Positions 20,947 through 34,200 of a stretch of DNA of 64,000 bases are shown here, piece by piece. Each line of letters opens with the position of its first letter. The stretch's first letter is position 1. Origin of the DNA: Toxoplasma gondii ME49 (Eukaryota > Apicomplexa > Conoidasida > Eucoccidiorida > Sarcocystidae); contig NC_031469.1 of the NCBI RefSeq assembly GCF_000006565.2, positions 558,001 to 622,000 of the forward strand, written 5' to 3'. Under the pieces are notes generated by a model. It did no database searches and had not been told where the DNA came from. It saw nothing but the letters and a program-made list of their open reading frames with translations. Made by a program: the position numbers and the translations under genes.

Positions 20947-23369
20947 TATATTTATATTTTTTTATATATGTATATATATATATATATATAAATGCACCAT
21001 TACGTGTAAATTTGTGCCGACGTGTCTATGCGTGTCTGTTGGCATCTCTATCCACTTTTCAGGTATGTGTTTTCTTTTTTTTCTTCAGGATGGACGCGAA
21101 ATCAACACCGTAGAGTGGCGGGTTTTCTGGTTAGGCAATTACGCATGGGTCTGTGTCTGGCTGACCTTGGCGGTGATGAAGCTTCTGGAGTTCCAGCTTT
21201 TCTGGGTATGAACAAGGTTTTCAAGTCCGAGATGTTTGTTCACGCTTGGAAACGCAGTTCGATTCGAGTCTTTACTAAATCCGTCTATCAATCGAATCTC
21301 TCCATCTTTTGTCTGCCTCTTATCTATCTCTCATTCTATCTGTATCAGCCTGTGTTTACCTACCTATACATATATAGATATATATACATATATTTATTTA
21401 TATGCCGATATGCGTCAGTGCGTGCCTTGCATATGTACCCACAGGTGTGTCTCTCTTCTTGTGTGTGTCTGAATAATCATGCAGGATATACAAGTGTATA
21501 AATATATCTATATCTAATCCATATATATATATATATATATATATGTGAATACTTTATGTGACTACGTAACTGTAATGTCGATCTGTAGGGTTGCTCCATC
21601 TGTGAATGCTAAGTTGACTTAGTTTTTTCGTCGGAGCCCCGAATTTGGAGCAGCGCATTTGGGGAGAGAGAATGGCTCTAGCTCGCTCTTGCTAATTTGA
21701 CACCTGGACTGACTGGAGAAGACGGATGTGCATGCGCAACGCGAATTATGTCCGAGAGACAAGCATGAACCGCGATCGTTGCTGTCTGCTGTAGTATTTG
21801 TTTCATTTGAGTTTTCTTCTTCAATGAGGGCGGAAGAAAATCGAATTATCGACATGGTCAACCAGTTACACCCGACCCGGTGAGCGAATGTGTCGCTCCG
21901 AGTGCCGCCTTTCTGGGGTGTATGTACAGCTGCTTCTCTGCGTGGTGGGCCTGACCTTGGCGACGACAAACGTTATGGCCTACCGCCGTTGCTCCGCCTC
22001 AGGTGAGTTCCTCTGTCTCTCTTCCGCGTTTCGCCTGCGCCATTTCATGCTTCGCGGCTAGACTCAACTCGCAGCAGAGTAACCGGGTTTCTCTTTGCTG
22101 TCTGGACACCTGCGAACTCCCTCCTCAACTCTACTGTTTCTTGCCTCAAGACACTTTGTACTTTTAGACCACTAAACCTTCTTCCTGATTCAAAACTCTG
22201 GTCTGTCCTGTCCAGCGTCTCACGTTCAGACTCGGAAAACCACGAAGAGAAGTGTCTTTTTTGGAGAGAGGACGGTGGTACTCTTGTCGGTAATACTTGT
22301 TTTTCACCTGTGAACTCGCCGCATGCGAGATCAGTTCTGCCCCCGTCCCTCCATTACATCAGTTATTCTGTATATATCTATAAATGCAAGATGTGTCTTA
22401 TATACTCAAGCAAATTCATGAGTATACAAATATATGCATATATATATATATATATATGTATATATGCACATATATAGTATGAACACTGCGTTCTGATATG
22501 AATATGTACACGAAAAGATGTGTATGTATATATGAATAGGCATATTTGTATGAAGAAGGAAGGTTCTTTCTGAGCATGCGTCAATAGGTGTAGTTTGGAG
22601 AGGCCTTTGAAAGTGTGCTGGAGGTCTATTTCATTTTTTCCTTCCTACCGAGGCGGTTTGGTTCGGTGTGATTGTGACACGGCTTTCCACGATTTCTGGA
22701 AGGGAAAGAGGAAGAAGAACGGCTTGCTTTCGTTTTCATAAGTCATTCCACCTCAGTTCCTGTGTGTCGCCGAGGCGCGTAAAAAGTAGCGACATGTGGG
22801 ATACAGCATTTGTCTCGAATGTCTTCCTTCCATGCGCATCTGCTTGTTAAAAGGTGGAGCCTGGTATAGCAGGAAGCGGAGTTGAATGCTTTTTGGAAAA
22901 CTCTTGATTCGGTTTCAATAGTGAATCAATGAATGGGAATCAATCCTTTTCAGAAATTATCTACTTCCAATGTAATGAACATGGATGTTGGGGGAAATGG
23001 CACTGTCCTAAAAATAGCTTTTAACACGCAAGTAAACAATGGCTTCTAAAGATTTTTGTCTACTTTTTTGTGAGCTACTAAAGCCAGTGCTCTCTTCTGC
23101 ATTGAAATCCGTTGAACTAGCTAAGCAAACAGGACAGACAATGGTCTTTAAAAAGTGGTTTTTTTGTTTCAGGCGATTCGGGCCAGAATTCTTCGTTCGC
23201 GCTCTTCTCGAGTTTCAGTGAAGTCCCGAAAGCTGCAGGCTCTGCGGCAGAGGGCGTCAAGAATTGGCTAGCTGCTCAGGCGGGAACCGCGGCGGTGCAG
23301 AACGTCCTCGGACGCGTTGGGCTGGGGGGCACCGGCCAGAGAGGTGCGGGGGGCGGCTTCGGATACTGA
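19144..23369 (+). CDS. TVP23: TVP23-family Golgi membrane protein
   Basis: Six exons with phase-matched GT..AG junctions give 279 residues: 19144-19403, 19737-19853, 20497-20572, 21089-21205, 21930-22002 and 23173-23369. Family landmarks appear in order: NPTVCFFHLFFKAAALAVY spanning the first junction (Val codon completed by exon 2), LDFWTVKNVSGR, ILIGMRWW followed by an acidic/Gly segment and QWIFER, then EWRVFWLGNYAW and two more hydrophobic segments. Four membrane spans are likely. In yeast and animals TVP23 is a late-Golgi vesicle protein acting in retrograde or Golgi traffic. The N-terminal about 60 residues are Ser-rich, and the Gly/Ala-rich C-terminus (WLAAQAGTAAVQNVLGRVG) extends beyond the about 200-residue family length. 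An upstream in-frame ATG is absent from the preferred model; MINLNSAP is the chosen start. Introns 2-5 contain (TA)n tracts. Confidence 0.88.
20228..20385. repeat. TA-rich microsatellite in TVP23 intron 2
   Basis: This is nearly pure A/T with interrupted (TA)n runs, interspersed with gata and tgta words. It lies wholly between exons 2 and 3. Confidence 0.85.
20913..20992. repeat. (TA)n microsatellites in TVP23 intron 3
   Basis: Two (TA)n runs flank a T-rich spacer about 100 bp upstream of the exon 4 acceptor. Confidence 0.9.
21520..21544. repeat. (TA)n microsatellite in TVP23 intron 4
   Basis: This is an uninterrupted TA run of about 12 units. A second, interrupted TA-rich stretch is at about 21363-21408 in the same intron. 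Confidence 0.9.
22431..22475. repeat. (TA)n microsatellite in TVP23 intron 5
   Basis: This TA run is broken by single G and C bases within the 1.17-kb last intron. The rest of that intron shows no other feature. Confidence 0.85.
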
Positions 23370-25224
23370 AAAATGAACAGAACTGGAATTGAAGAGAACA
23401 GAGGAAACGAGGCAGGGTGAGGGGAATGTGAGGGTGAAGGGAGGGAAGAGGAGTGGCGGGGAGAGAGAGACAAAAAAGAGAAGAGAGACGAAGAAAGTCG
23501 CGGTGATTGAGGGGAGACAGGAAGGAAAGGGAGAGAACATAAAAGGGAAGAACAGAGAAAAAAACACGGAAGTAAAAGGAAGAAAAGGGAGACACTGAGG
23601 AAATGAGAAGAAAGCTGGGAGAAAAGAGAGACGCAGGGATCTTTAAAGACGAGAGAAAAGGGATCTAGGTAAGACGGCAGACGACCGACCAAGACGGAAG
23701 AGGAAGAAAAGTGACAAAAGAAGTAAGGGTATACATGGGGAAAGGGAGAAATGCTTTCAGGATGTTTACGGGGAGGAAAGAAAAACAATCATGAACTTTG
23801 ATGTTTACGGGGAGGAAAGAAAAACGATCATGAACTTTTTCCAAGGGAAACACCGTCGATGGCACTCGTGGCCATTGTTTTTGTAGTAAAGAGCGTCTCT
23901 CGTTTCTGCTCTTCTTGTTCGTTGCTTGAATCTTTTAAAATTTCGACTTTGTACATCCTCTCCTCTCCCCGCTGGGAGGAGAGGGAAAGAGGGGGGATAC
24001 CGCATGCGAAAAAGAAGGTAACAGCGGCAGGAACAGTTAGGAGTCGACAGGATTGTGTGAAGTCTGTACAGAGTCTATATAGGGACTTTTTATATGCGAG
24101 GTGAATCGTCTTGAACACCGAGGAAAACCGTATTCCAGATCTTTTCTCAAAAAAAACTGAAGAAAAACAGCATTCGCTTCTTCCCAAGCTCCTACGCGAA
24201 GGCTCTTCCCAAATGCAGGCCTCCGATAGCTGCGCAAAACTGGCAGAAGGCTGCCTATTTCTACGTGTATGTACAACTTCACCTTTGTGCTTTTACCTTC
24301 CTACACCGACCCTCTGTCTCGTTTTCTTGAGATGCATTTACATGTCTTTTCCTCCCCTTTCCCTCTCTGTATTTCCATCTGTCTGTCTCTACCTGCAACA
24401 ATGCACCTCGGTGTATGTATCTCAGTTTATCGTTGTCTACGCCCAATCGATACTCGAACAGGGCTCTTGCAATCTGAGCCCATTTGAATATCTGGAGAGA
24501 CGCCTGTCTCCCTAGGTACGTTTCCATATCCGCAACTGCATATACATTTGGAGATAGATATATATAGATCGACATAGATGGAGATACACATAGAGAGATA
24601 TCGAGATAGATTTGGAGAGACAGCAATAGATAGATAATATATACGAGAATCTGCATGCACAGGAAGAACTGCGGTTCAAGACCAGCTCTATGTGGGCGGG
24701 CGCCTGATACGTTCACCATTTGAGGTTTCCGGCGAAGCTGAAGAACCGACGCTTCTCAGAAAGAAGCGCCAAGGAAAAGAGACGGGAATGCAGGCTTTTC
24801 CTTCGCCTTTTCGCTTTTCTCTCATTTTGTCGAACTCCGGCAGTTCTCGCCGGCTTGGCGAGAACTGCGACTTGCAACCTCGGCGACCAGAAGGAAAAGC
24901 GCGTTTTCGGCTCTTCCGGGTCTCTTTTCAGAAGCAGAGAGAAACGCGAAAACAGGCGGGAGAGACACGCTTAGCAAGCGGCGCAGGAGAACGAGGGGGC
25001 AACACAAGCGAAAGAACGCACCGAGAAAGAAAGCGGAAGACAGAAGAGAGCCAAAGAAGACAGAGAAGGAAAGAGAAGGGAGAGAAAGAGAGAGAAGTCG
25101 GAGGATGATAACGCGGAGAAAAGGAGTGGGAGAAGGGAAGACAAAGAGACGGCAAAAACAGCGTATTCCGGTTTGCGTTCCATTCCAAGTGAAAGAGGAA
25201 AGTTGTGAACTGGATTGATTCTCT
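23370..25224. other. Convergent intergenic region, 3' ends of TVP23 and the giant gene
   Basis: The 1.85 kb hold the 3' untranslated regions of two converging genes. The part 23380-23760 is GA-rich on the plus strand. A 39-bp tandem duplication lies at 23761-23838. A TA/GATA-rich stretch is at about 24540-24650, and a GA-rich stretch runs from about 24950 to 25130. I see no coding exon. Confidence 0.55.
23761..23838. repeat. 39-bp perfect-frame tandem duplication
   Basis: Two adjacent copies of a 39-bp unit (23761-23799 and 23800-23838) start with gatgtttacggggagg and differ at one base (caatcatg versus cgatcatg). This is a recent duplication in the 3' flank of TVP23. Confidence 0.9.
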
Positions 25225-28200
25225 TCACTGTTCGGGAGACGCAGAAGAAGGCATGGAGGGCCCGGGAGAAACGAGAAATTCGCAAAAACGTTGAATGTCA
25301 GCCATGGGAATTTCTGCGCATGCATCTCCTTTTCCCCCGTGCAGACTGTCTTCAGAGACTTTCACATTTGCAGCGACCTTCTCGCTTTTTCTTTCTGGAA
25401 AGGAGAAAAGTCGAAGCAAATTCAAGCGCACGATGAGGACGGAGGGGTCTCTCGAAGAAGGCCCTGCGTGACGAGTCGCAAAAGCAGCGATCTGCACTCT
25501 GAAACACCAAAAAAAAGAAAAAGCAGAAAAAGGTGAAGAAAACGAAGGGACCCCAGGAGAAGACAGAAGATAAAGGGGTGAAAAAACCTCAGAAAACAGA
25601 GAAGAACATGGAGAAGAAGACAGGGAAGAGAGGTATAGGGAGAAGAAAGTGGAGAAGAGAGAGAAGAGAATGAAACCGGCCCCCGCATGGAAGAAACCCT
25701 CTGGAAAAAGGAAGAGCGAGGTACACACGCCGAAGAAGAAAAGGGGAGTCCACAAAAACGAAAATCCTAGAGAGGCCTCAACTACTCTCAGAAAGACAGG
25801 GAAGGAGACTCTCAGACGGCTCTGGTAATCAAGTTTTTTAGCAAATGATTTTCAGTTCCCGAGATTACCCTGCCTTCCCCATTCTCTACTGCTTTATTAT
25901 TTCCAACTGGTCCTACAATACCCAACGAATTCAAGAAAAACGGCGAAGGCTCTCAACAAGGTTTGCGAGGGAGAAAACGTGAAACGATCAATGCACGCGA
26001 AAGGAGTGGAAACGGTCGCGTGCACACTCCGCCCTTGAGAGAGAAGAACACAGAAGGAAAAAGAAAAACTTACGTTGCCCGCTGCCAGACACTATGACCT
26101 TGGTCTTCAGCGTTCCACACCTCTTTCAGTCGTGCTTCTTCTCTTTCTTCGTCTTCGTTTCTCTGCCGTTCATCTCTTCTTTCTCTCTCGCGATTCTCGG
26201 CGCTTCGCCGGTGCTTCGCCGAGTCCTCCACGCCTCTCCGCGCGCGCGTCTCGCCGCCACCAGACCGCCTGTCTCCTCTCGCGCCGTTCGAGAGGGTGCT
26301 CTCCCGTTGCGGGGGAAGTCGCGGGAGAGCCTGGACCTTGAGGAGAGCAACCATGCACCTCAGGCGCGCGGGGTCGGCTGCGAGCCAGCTCAGCAGCCAG
26401 GTGACGAGGAGGGCAACTGAGTCCTCGCTTCTCTCTTCTCGCAACTGCGAAGACTCCCCAGCTGCGCGTGGATCCGGAGCAGAGGCAAGTGTCCAAACGG
26501 TCTGTCTGAGAACGGGGAAACTCGGGCGGAGAGACGAGACGAGAGGCAACAACGCCATCAGACACCCCAGGAGAACCGGAGCGCCCTGCGGGTGCAGCGA
26601 CGCGACAGGGGCCGAGTGAGAGGAAGCAGAGAAGGACAGGGAAAGGAGAGAAAGGAGAGCATCGAGGAGATCGAGAAGAAGAGGAGATGGTGGTGAGCAG
26701 AGGGCGACAGACGCCGGGATTGCGAAGGGGGGAAGGAGGACGAGGGAGGCGCGAAGCGACGAAACGGAACCCTGACGCGGGTCCGACGAGAACAAGGGAG
26801 AGAAGGAAGATGACACCCTTCCACGGACCTCCTCTTTCGGCCAGTTTTCTGGCGTGAAGAAAAACTCGCCGCTCTTCGTTTTGGGAAGCACGAGCCTCTC
26901 TCCACCGTCTCCCTGACCCTCTCCGTCGGCTTCGACACACAGCCAGAGAGGCAGCGCTCCTGAGAGGGCGTTCCGTCCCTCGCGCAAATCCCACAGCTTC
27001 TCCCCGGGACTCGAGTCGCCTTCCGGCGAGACAGGTGACCCCAGCAAACCTGAACCCGGCAGAGAAGAGCCGTTAGAGAGACCCGTCGACGACTCGCTGC
27101 CGACACTCTCAGAAGCAGCGAGTGCAGAAGACGAGAGACGGAACACAGGTCGAGAGAGAAAGGAAGGCGTAGGGGCGTCGAGGAGATGGTAGATTTCCAT
27201 TTCCCGGCCAAAGAGTCTCCACGCGAGGAGACAGCTCCGCCACTGGAGAACAGAAGGAGGGAAGAGCGTTCGGGGCAGGAGGACGCGTTGGACGAGTTTG
27301 ACGACTTCCGGAGACTTGCACGAATGGAAGCCAACGCCCGGTTCTCGATTCTCTTCTCCCCTGCGCCTTTTTCGTCTCTCCAGAAAATGGTCGTGCCACT
27401 CCGGAAGTGTGAAGATAGGGTAGGTGCGCGCTGGAAGAGTTGGCTCTTCTCCTCGCAGTAGTCTCCTCTCTTCTCTCCGCGCGTCTCTCTCCCCAGCGCG
27501 CATGCATGCACAGAGTCCGCAGCAGAAAGGCCGCGAAGAGAGCCGCGGAAGCAGAGACCGCTTCCCAGGTGATGTCGCCACTCCCGGCGCCTCGCCGCGG
27601 TCCTCGGAGACGCTTCTCAGGAGGCCGCAGCGGACTCCAAGGGTCTCCAGCTCACCCACCGAGGAAGAGACGAAGACGGCAGAGAGAAGGGGCACTTGGC
27701 CGATGAAGAGAGGCAGAATATGCGCCGGCAGGTGATAGCACTGCAACGAAGAGTAAATTAAGGAGAGCGAAGTGGAAAAAACGTTGAAATGTGAAGCCTC
27801 CCAACAGGGCTATCGAAAAACTGCAGACAGCTTCGGCGAGTGAAAAGGTGTATTTGAAGGTAGTTTCTTGTTTTCACTTCAGTCGATTCTCGAGTGCATT
27901 CCGAGATCTAAACCAAAGTGCTACGAGGGCGTTTCTGCATCGAGTTCTCGACGAAAACAAGGAGTCTGGGTCTGCGCATGAGGTTTGTGTGCGACCATCC
28001 AGATGTTCCTGTTCGCTTAGATGACCGTCACCCTTTGATGAATCATGAAGACAAGGGCCTTGAATCGCGCGTTCGCGAGTCGATAAACTCTACACAAAAG
28101 CAGCTTCTTTTCTTCCTCCCACCGAGAGTCCTGCATTCTTCCAGTCAAGTCGTGCTAGTCGGTCCCCCCGGTTGTCGGCATAGATGCACAAATGGACATC

Positions 28201-31200
28201 GTTAATTGTTGAATGCGCGTGCGTATCGTCAGAAGCCAGTGGCGGTAGTAATACCTCAGCCAGCTATGATCGTCATGTCGCCAGACGTTGCCACGGATCC
28301 TTGCGGTACACAATTACAAGTCTTCACTCGAGGAGGAGCAACTTGAACGCATGCACAGAACTTTTGGACACAGTCGCTTCCCCGCGCGAAAAAGGACTTA
28401 TCCCTCTCTGAGCACCCCCCCCCCCCCGGAACTTACCTGACAGAGGAGAGCGAATGGAGTCGGCAAGACGCCATTGTCTTCGGCCTGTACCGACGCTTCA
28501 GCCTCACGCATGAGAAGAGAAGGCCCCTGAGATGGCTGGTGTCTCGCTCTTCGGCTTCGCTGACTCTGTGCGAAGAAAAGGAACGGAAGCCCCAACTCGA
28601 GATCTCGCGTCACCACTTCTCTCGGGTTAGAGACATCCAGGTCTCGCATTCTCCGGTGTATGTACACCCCGTAGAGGTGGAGACACGCCCGCAAGAGGCT
28701 TGCAGCTTCGTACACCTGTTCTCTGCCTCTTCCGTCCTCCTCGCTTTCGCGGGGTGTCTCCCCTCCACCTGCCTCGCTTCCCCCTGCGCAGTTGATTGGC
28801 TCTTCTTCCACTTCGTTCTTCTGAGTTTTCACGCGGCAAAGCTGCAGACACCCTGAGTCCACAGTGGCGGCCTTTGCAGCCGCCTCCGCACTCTGGGCAA
28901 GGAGACACAGAAGAAGGAAACCCACGAAGGGGCAAGGGTCCGGCGAGTCCTTTGTCTCGACCGTGTCTTCTTGTACTTCTCCTTTCTGCCCTTCTCTCTC
29001 GAGATGCCCCCGTCCTCGCGTCTCCTCTTGACGCCTCTGCATCTCCGCCAAAAGCGAACCCCATACAAAAAGGGAATCCTTGTACATCGTTTCTTGCTTC
29101 GGCGACGCTCCCCAACAAGAGGATTCAAGCGCGTCCTCGCAATCTCCTGTTCTCCCCAAAATGCCTCTGCATTGCGCTTTACTTCGTTCCTGAGTCTCTC
29201 TACTTTTCACTTCCTTTCCTTCGGTCTCTTCACTTTCCAGATTCTCCAGAAATCGCCGTTGCTCTGCTTCCCCTGCGTTACCTTCTCTGGAGCCCCTCCG
29301 TCCCTGCAGTGCCACCGCACCTTTGGAGCCTAACAAGCGCCCGCAGAAGAGACAGTCGCTCACGGGGCCTTCTCGGGTCCTCCAGAGGTCGCGGCGGACA
29401 GCCGAAAGAAGGAGACAGAGTCTCTGAGAGAGCTCATGTGCGTCGCCTTCTGAAGAAAGGCCGCGGCCGCGAAGCCAAGAGAACTGAAGACAGTCAACCC
29501 CAGCGGAGGGGTCCTTCGCCCCGCGACTCGACGCCCCGCAAAGTGTCTCCTCGGAGACAGGAGACACTTTTGAGACACGCTCGAGGAGCAGTTGGGCGAT
29601 GTAAGAGAGGGGCTTGTCTTGTCGGGTTTCGTCTCTCGCGTCCTGCTGCAAAGCCGCTCTCTGGACAGCACAGGCAGTCCCAGATGGTTGCTCAGAACCG
29701 CTTTCCAAATCTTCAAAAGCCTCCCGGCGACCTGACTCCAGCGCCTGCCGAACGCACCCGACGACGTACCACACGGTGCTTGCCCGTTCATTTGCTCTCT
29801 CCGCAGATGCGACGGAAGATCTTTCGCCTCCACCTGCAACTCCTGCCTCCCCACCTTCCTTCTTCATCCCGACACTTTGCTCGCCTTTCCTCTCTTCTGT
29901 CTCCTGTCTCTCCTCCGTTGACTCTATTTCTTTCGCCGCCCTTGAGGCCTCGAGTTCTGCCTCCTGAGCTGTTTCTCTGCCGATGAGAGACGCGAGAAGA
30001 GACCAGAAAGACGGCGGGCAAATCGAGGCCTTTCTCTGAGAAGGAAAAGCAGACACTCTCCGGTTCTCCGCGGGCCTCAGGAGCTCTCGCCACCAGCGAG
30101 ACGGTCGACACAAACACCGCCCTAAACACGATTCTTCTTCAGCCTTCTCTCTACGCCGACAAGCTCCCATGAGACCCCACGGCTGTCCCCGTTCTGTCGC
30201 CTCGACAGCCAGCAGGGCAAGGGAACTCCGAGGCTTCAACGCGCCTCTGGGTCTCCTCTGTTCTGGCCTCCTTGGAGCCCCCAAATTTCTGGAAACTCTG
30301 CCTTCAGTCGCCAGACCAGACTGGAGTTCGAGGAAGGCAGGAAGTTGATAAAATGACCCTCCAAGCATCCCCCTTTCACTGTTTCCTTTCTTTTCTCCTT
30401 CCGCGTCTCCTGCGTCGGCGCGGTTGGAGCCACACGTGGACCCTTGACTGCGGGGGTCAGATGCGGAGCGGGGCGCTGAGGAGACAGAAGAGACACTTGG
30501 GTGACAGCCGGAAGGCCAGGGCCGCGGGGTGGACGCTCTGCGAGAGAGAAAGACAGCGAGTGCAGGGTCTTGTGCGGGTCGAAAGAATATGTCGCTCAGA
30601 GCTTCATCGTCTTCGTCCTGCGAGAAATCTGAGGAGTCTGTTTCGCTGGCCGAGGAACAGCCACTCGAGGAGAAAGGTTGTGAATCCTCACTCTCAACAG
30701 CATTTTCCTTCTCGCCCCACACAAGAGCTCCAGGCTCTTTCGCTTCTCTTTCTTCCTCAAGAGTCTCTGCTTCGCCCCCGCTCCTTACGCCTCCCGTCGC
30801 ATTGCGAGGCCGAGTCTCATCAACCTTCCCCTCCGGGTTCGGCGCATGCAGGTCTCCGGCCGGAGCCCCAAAAGTGTCTCTGTGTGGGGCGCGTGCCGGG
30901 CGCCAGCAGATTTCACCCAAGGCCCGAAAGGCCGGTGCCCCGCTGGCAACTTGGGCGACCATGGCTACAGCCGCTACGCATGCATGCAGCAGGAGCTGGT
31001 GCAGGGGGACAAGAGCCTTGAAGTCGCTCTGAGCTCCACTGCCTCCTAGGTACAGAACCGGTCTCCAGACGCCCTCGGAGGCCGAGAGATCCCGCGTCCG
31101 ACCCGCCGGTGGGCCTGGATTGTCCGTGAAAACTCGAGTTACGCGCAAGCCTTCTGGCCGTCCTTGTGACGACTCGCGGCTGTTTGCCTCCTCATCGGAG

Positions 31201-34200
31201 GGACTAGGAGACTCCTGCGGCGCCGACACCAACCTGTCGGGCGCGAGGCCTGCGCCCAGACTCGCGGGTCCGCCTGTGCCTCCAGAGAGAGTGTGCGCTC
31301 CAGACACGCGCCCGAAGGCAGGAGCAGAACTGTCGCCTCGAGGGGGGACGCTTCGATAGGCGAGGCGAACGGGGAAGCCCGCTTGTCGGAGAAGGAGGCC
31401 CGGAAGAGTGTGGCTTTGAATCGCAGCTGTGAGGGCAGCAGATTGGGGGCGCCCTTTGCCGAGAGAGGCAGCGAGAGGCGAGGCAGGAAGGAGAAATAGT
31501 TGCAGGAGCCCAAAGGCCGCGAGGGCGGTCGCCAGGGAGGGCAGAAAGAGGGGGAGGGACGAGGGCGAGTAGGAGGCGAGGAGACAGCCGAAGAAATCGA
31601 GAAGACTCGCGGCATCTCGCGGGAGAACGGCGGCATCTGTCGCCAGCTGAAAGGCTAGGAAGCCAAAAGGCAGGAGCCGAGCGAGACGAGCAGATCCAGC
31701 GTCCCGCGACAGATTCCCCGGGAGTCCATAAACAGCCGCAGCATGTTCTTCTAACGAGGAAAACGAAGCAGTCCTTGAATCCTCTCTTGCCATGCGTTTC
31801 TCCGCCTCTCCGCTCATGCCCTGATCACCTCTTGCAGCCTGACCACAGGCAGCACCCTGGCCCTGCATTCTGTCCGAGTGTCCAGTGCTCTGACTCATGT
31901 CCCCCTCGAGCCCGTACGCTAAACCCGGAGCGCCTGCCTGAGGAGACACCTCGCTCGCCCCTCGTGCTGCCCCCTTCTTCCTTCGCCTCCCGCCGCCTTG
32001 CGTGCAAGCCCGGCCCACGGCACTCTGCCGCCTGCAGGGGAGAAGGAACTGGAGCAGCGGAAGAACAACCGCCTCCTGCAAAAAGTGTGTGGGGAAAGTC
32101 CCCGAGGCCCAGACTGTGGGCAAGCCGGCGGCGGTGGCGCGGCGAACTGTCTCCTTGGCGGCCTCGCGGGCGGCGGCGAGACGCTCGCGGCGGCCCGTGT
32201 CTTCACAGAAGAGACCCGAAGGGCCTTGCGTCGCTGGGGCTCCAGGCCCTGCCCACGAGTCTGTCGCGCCGTTCACCGTTCGCGAGCGCAGCTCAGCCGA
32301 CAGCAGACGGTATTCCTGTTGGGCGATGGCGGTGGCAGAGGCCGCGGCGCTCGCAGCCGCCCTCGCCCTTGCTGAAGTTCCTCTCGAGTGCTCCACCGCG
32401 ATTCGAAGGAGATTCTCTGTCCTCTCGGCCGCCTGTAGGCAGGCGGCAGGAGTGCGCCAGACAGCGAAGTCGAACGCATGCTCTGCAGGGGAAACGCGGT
32501 TCCCCAAGAGAGTTTGTTGAGGCTCCTGAAGAGAGTGAAACGCAGGCGCCCCTGGAGAGACAGCGGCCGAGCGAGAAGACGACGGGAGGAGGTGAGGAGG
32601 CAAGAAACATAGCCAGTCGAGACAGAAGGCGAGGCGCGCATGCGCTGCAGCTACGACGGAGAAGGGGAAAGGAATATTTATGTAAACTGAACTCAAGAGC
32701 CAGCGAGCAAACACCACAGACGGAGACGACAAACGGAAGTGACACAGTTGGAGCCCGCGTGGAGCAGCGCCCTTCTCCAGCATCCCTTCTTCGCCTCTCT
32801 GTCCTGCCTCGGTTTCTCCCACAGGCTTCCACCCGCGACCGGAGACACCGAGACCGGGCCCTGGCGCTCCAAGTCGCGTTGGCTCTGGAATTGTCGCGAC
32901 GGAGGCGAAGCGCGGGGTGAGGAGGACGACGAATCTCGCAAGGTCGCCCACGAACGGCGCGAGCATGGCGAAGGCCTGAGGGAGAGGCCCGCTCGCGCCC
33001 GAGGCTGCCGCCGCGGCGAGTGGTTTGGCGACGCTCGGCGGGAGAAGCCAGTGGTGTTGGAAGGCCTCGAAGAAGAACTGCTGACTCGCGCCGGCGGCCT
33101 GGGCCAGAAAGCGCCGAGCAACATGCTTTTTGACTGCTCTTGAGGCGGGAGCACCCACGAGTTCCAGCTCCGAAGCGACTTCGTCCGGCGCAGGCGCGAG
33201 GAGCTGCATTTGCGAGAGAAGAAAGAGCAAGTCTCGCACGAGGCCGGGGGGAAGAAGGAGAGAGATGAGGACGAACGAAGGCGGGAGACACAGAAGCCAC
33301 GCAAGCAGCGAGGCTCGCGGGTGCATGGACGTCGTAGCGTCGTTCTGTGCCGTCTCGGCAACCGCGAGCGCATGCGAAGAAGGCTCAGGCGAGCCGTGAA
33401 CGGCCTCTGGCTCTCCCAACAGCCAAGGCAGAAACACAGGATTTGTTGGCCGAAGCCGGGGACCGTCGGCGTCGCTCTCGTGTGTCTGGCGCATTTCACT
33501 TCTTGTCTTCCTTAGACAGCGGCAACAAGCTTCACAGAGACCTGAATGCGGGGCCCGCTCTGCGCGGAAAGACTCGCGGTCGAGTTTCGAGTCGGTTCTG
33601 TCGGAAGGAGTGTGCTCGCCTCCTCGCGGAACCCCCGAAAACGGCGGAGGCGACACCTCGCCCTGTCGCGCCTGCTCGGTGCTGCTCTCCTTCTCTCCCT
33701 CGGGCGTCTCCCCTCCACGCTCTGCTGTGCATGCAGCCGACCCAAGCGCCTCTCCGCGTACACGCTTCGCAGCTAGCCGAGGATCCGTCACCCCTTCTCC
33801 CCTCGGCAGAGAAGACTCTTGCGGCCGCTTTCGCTCCGAGGAAACAGTGCCGGAGACAGCACCCAAGTCCGCAGTGCGATCCACACTGTTCCCCCTGCTG
33901 CGCGAGAGCGAGACATGCGCCTCGCCGGGGCGAAGCCGCCGAGCTGTCTCTGGGGCAGAGAGATGTACGGCAGATGAGTCACTGCGTGCGACAGAGAACG
34001 GACTGAACCCAAATCGGTTTCGCGCGTTTCTTGGAAGAACGCCGAGTGCCTGTCTCCAACAAAGGGAGCCACAGTTTCTGCAAGGAGACTGCCTCCTCTT
34101 TTCAGACGAAGAAGGCGCTGCCTCCCAAACGCCGCCCCATCTTTCTCTGCTCGCAGCTGGCCCTTCTTCCCAGTCGCGCTTCTCGCCATCCTCGTACGGA

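Noticed and set aside
24428..24720. Possible transfer RNA or small RNA from a ggttcaagacc word near 24672
   Set aside because: No cloverleaf arms or A-box could be fitted around it.
31775..32920. 381-codon plus frame
   Set aside because: It is antisense to the giant gene, with no conserved feature.
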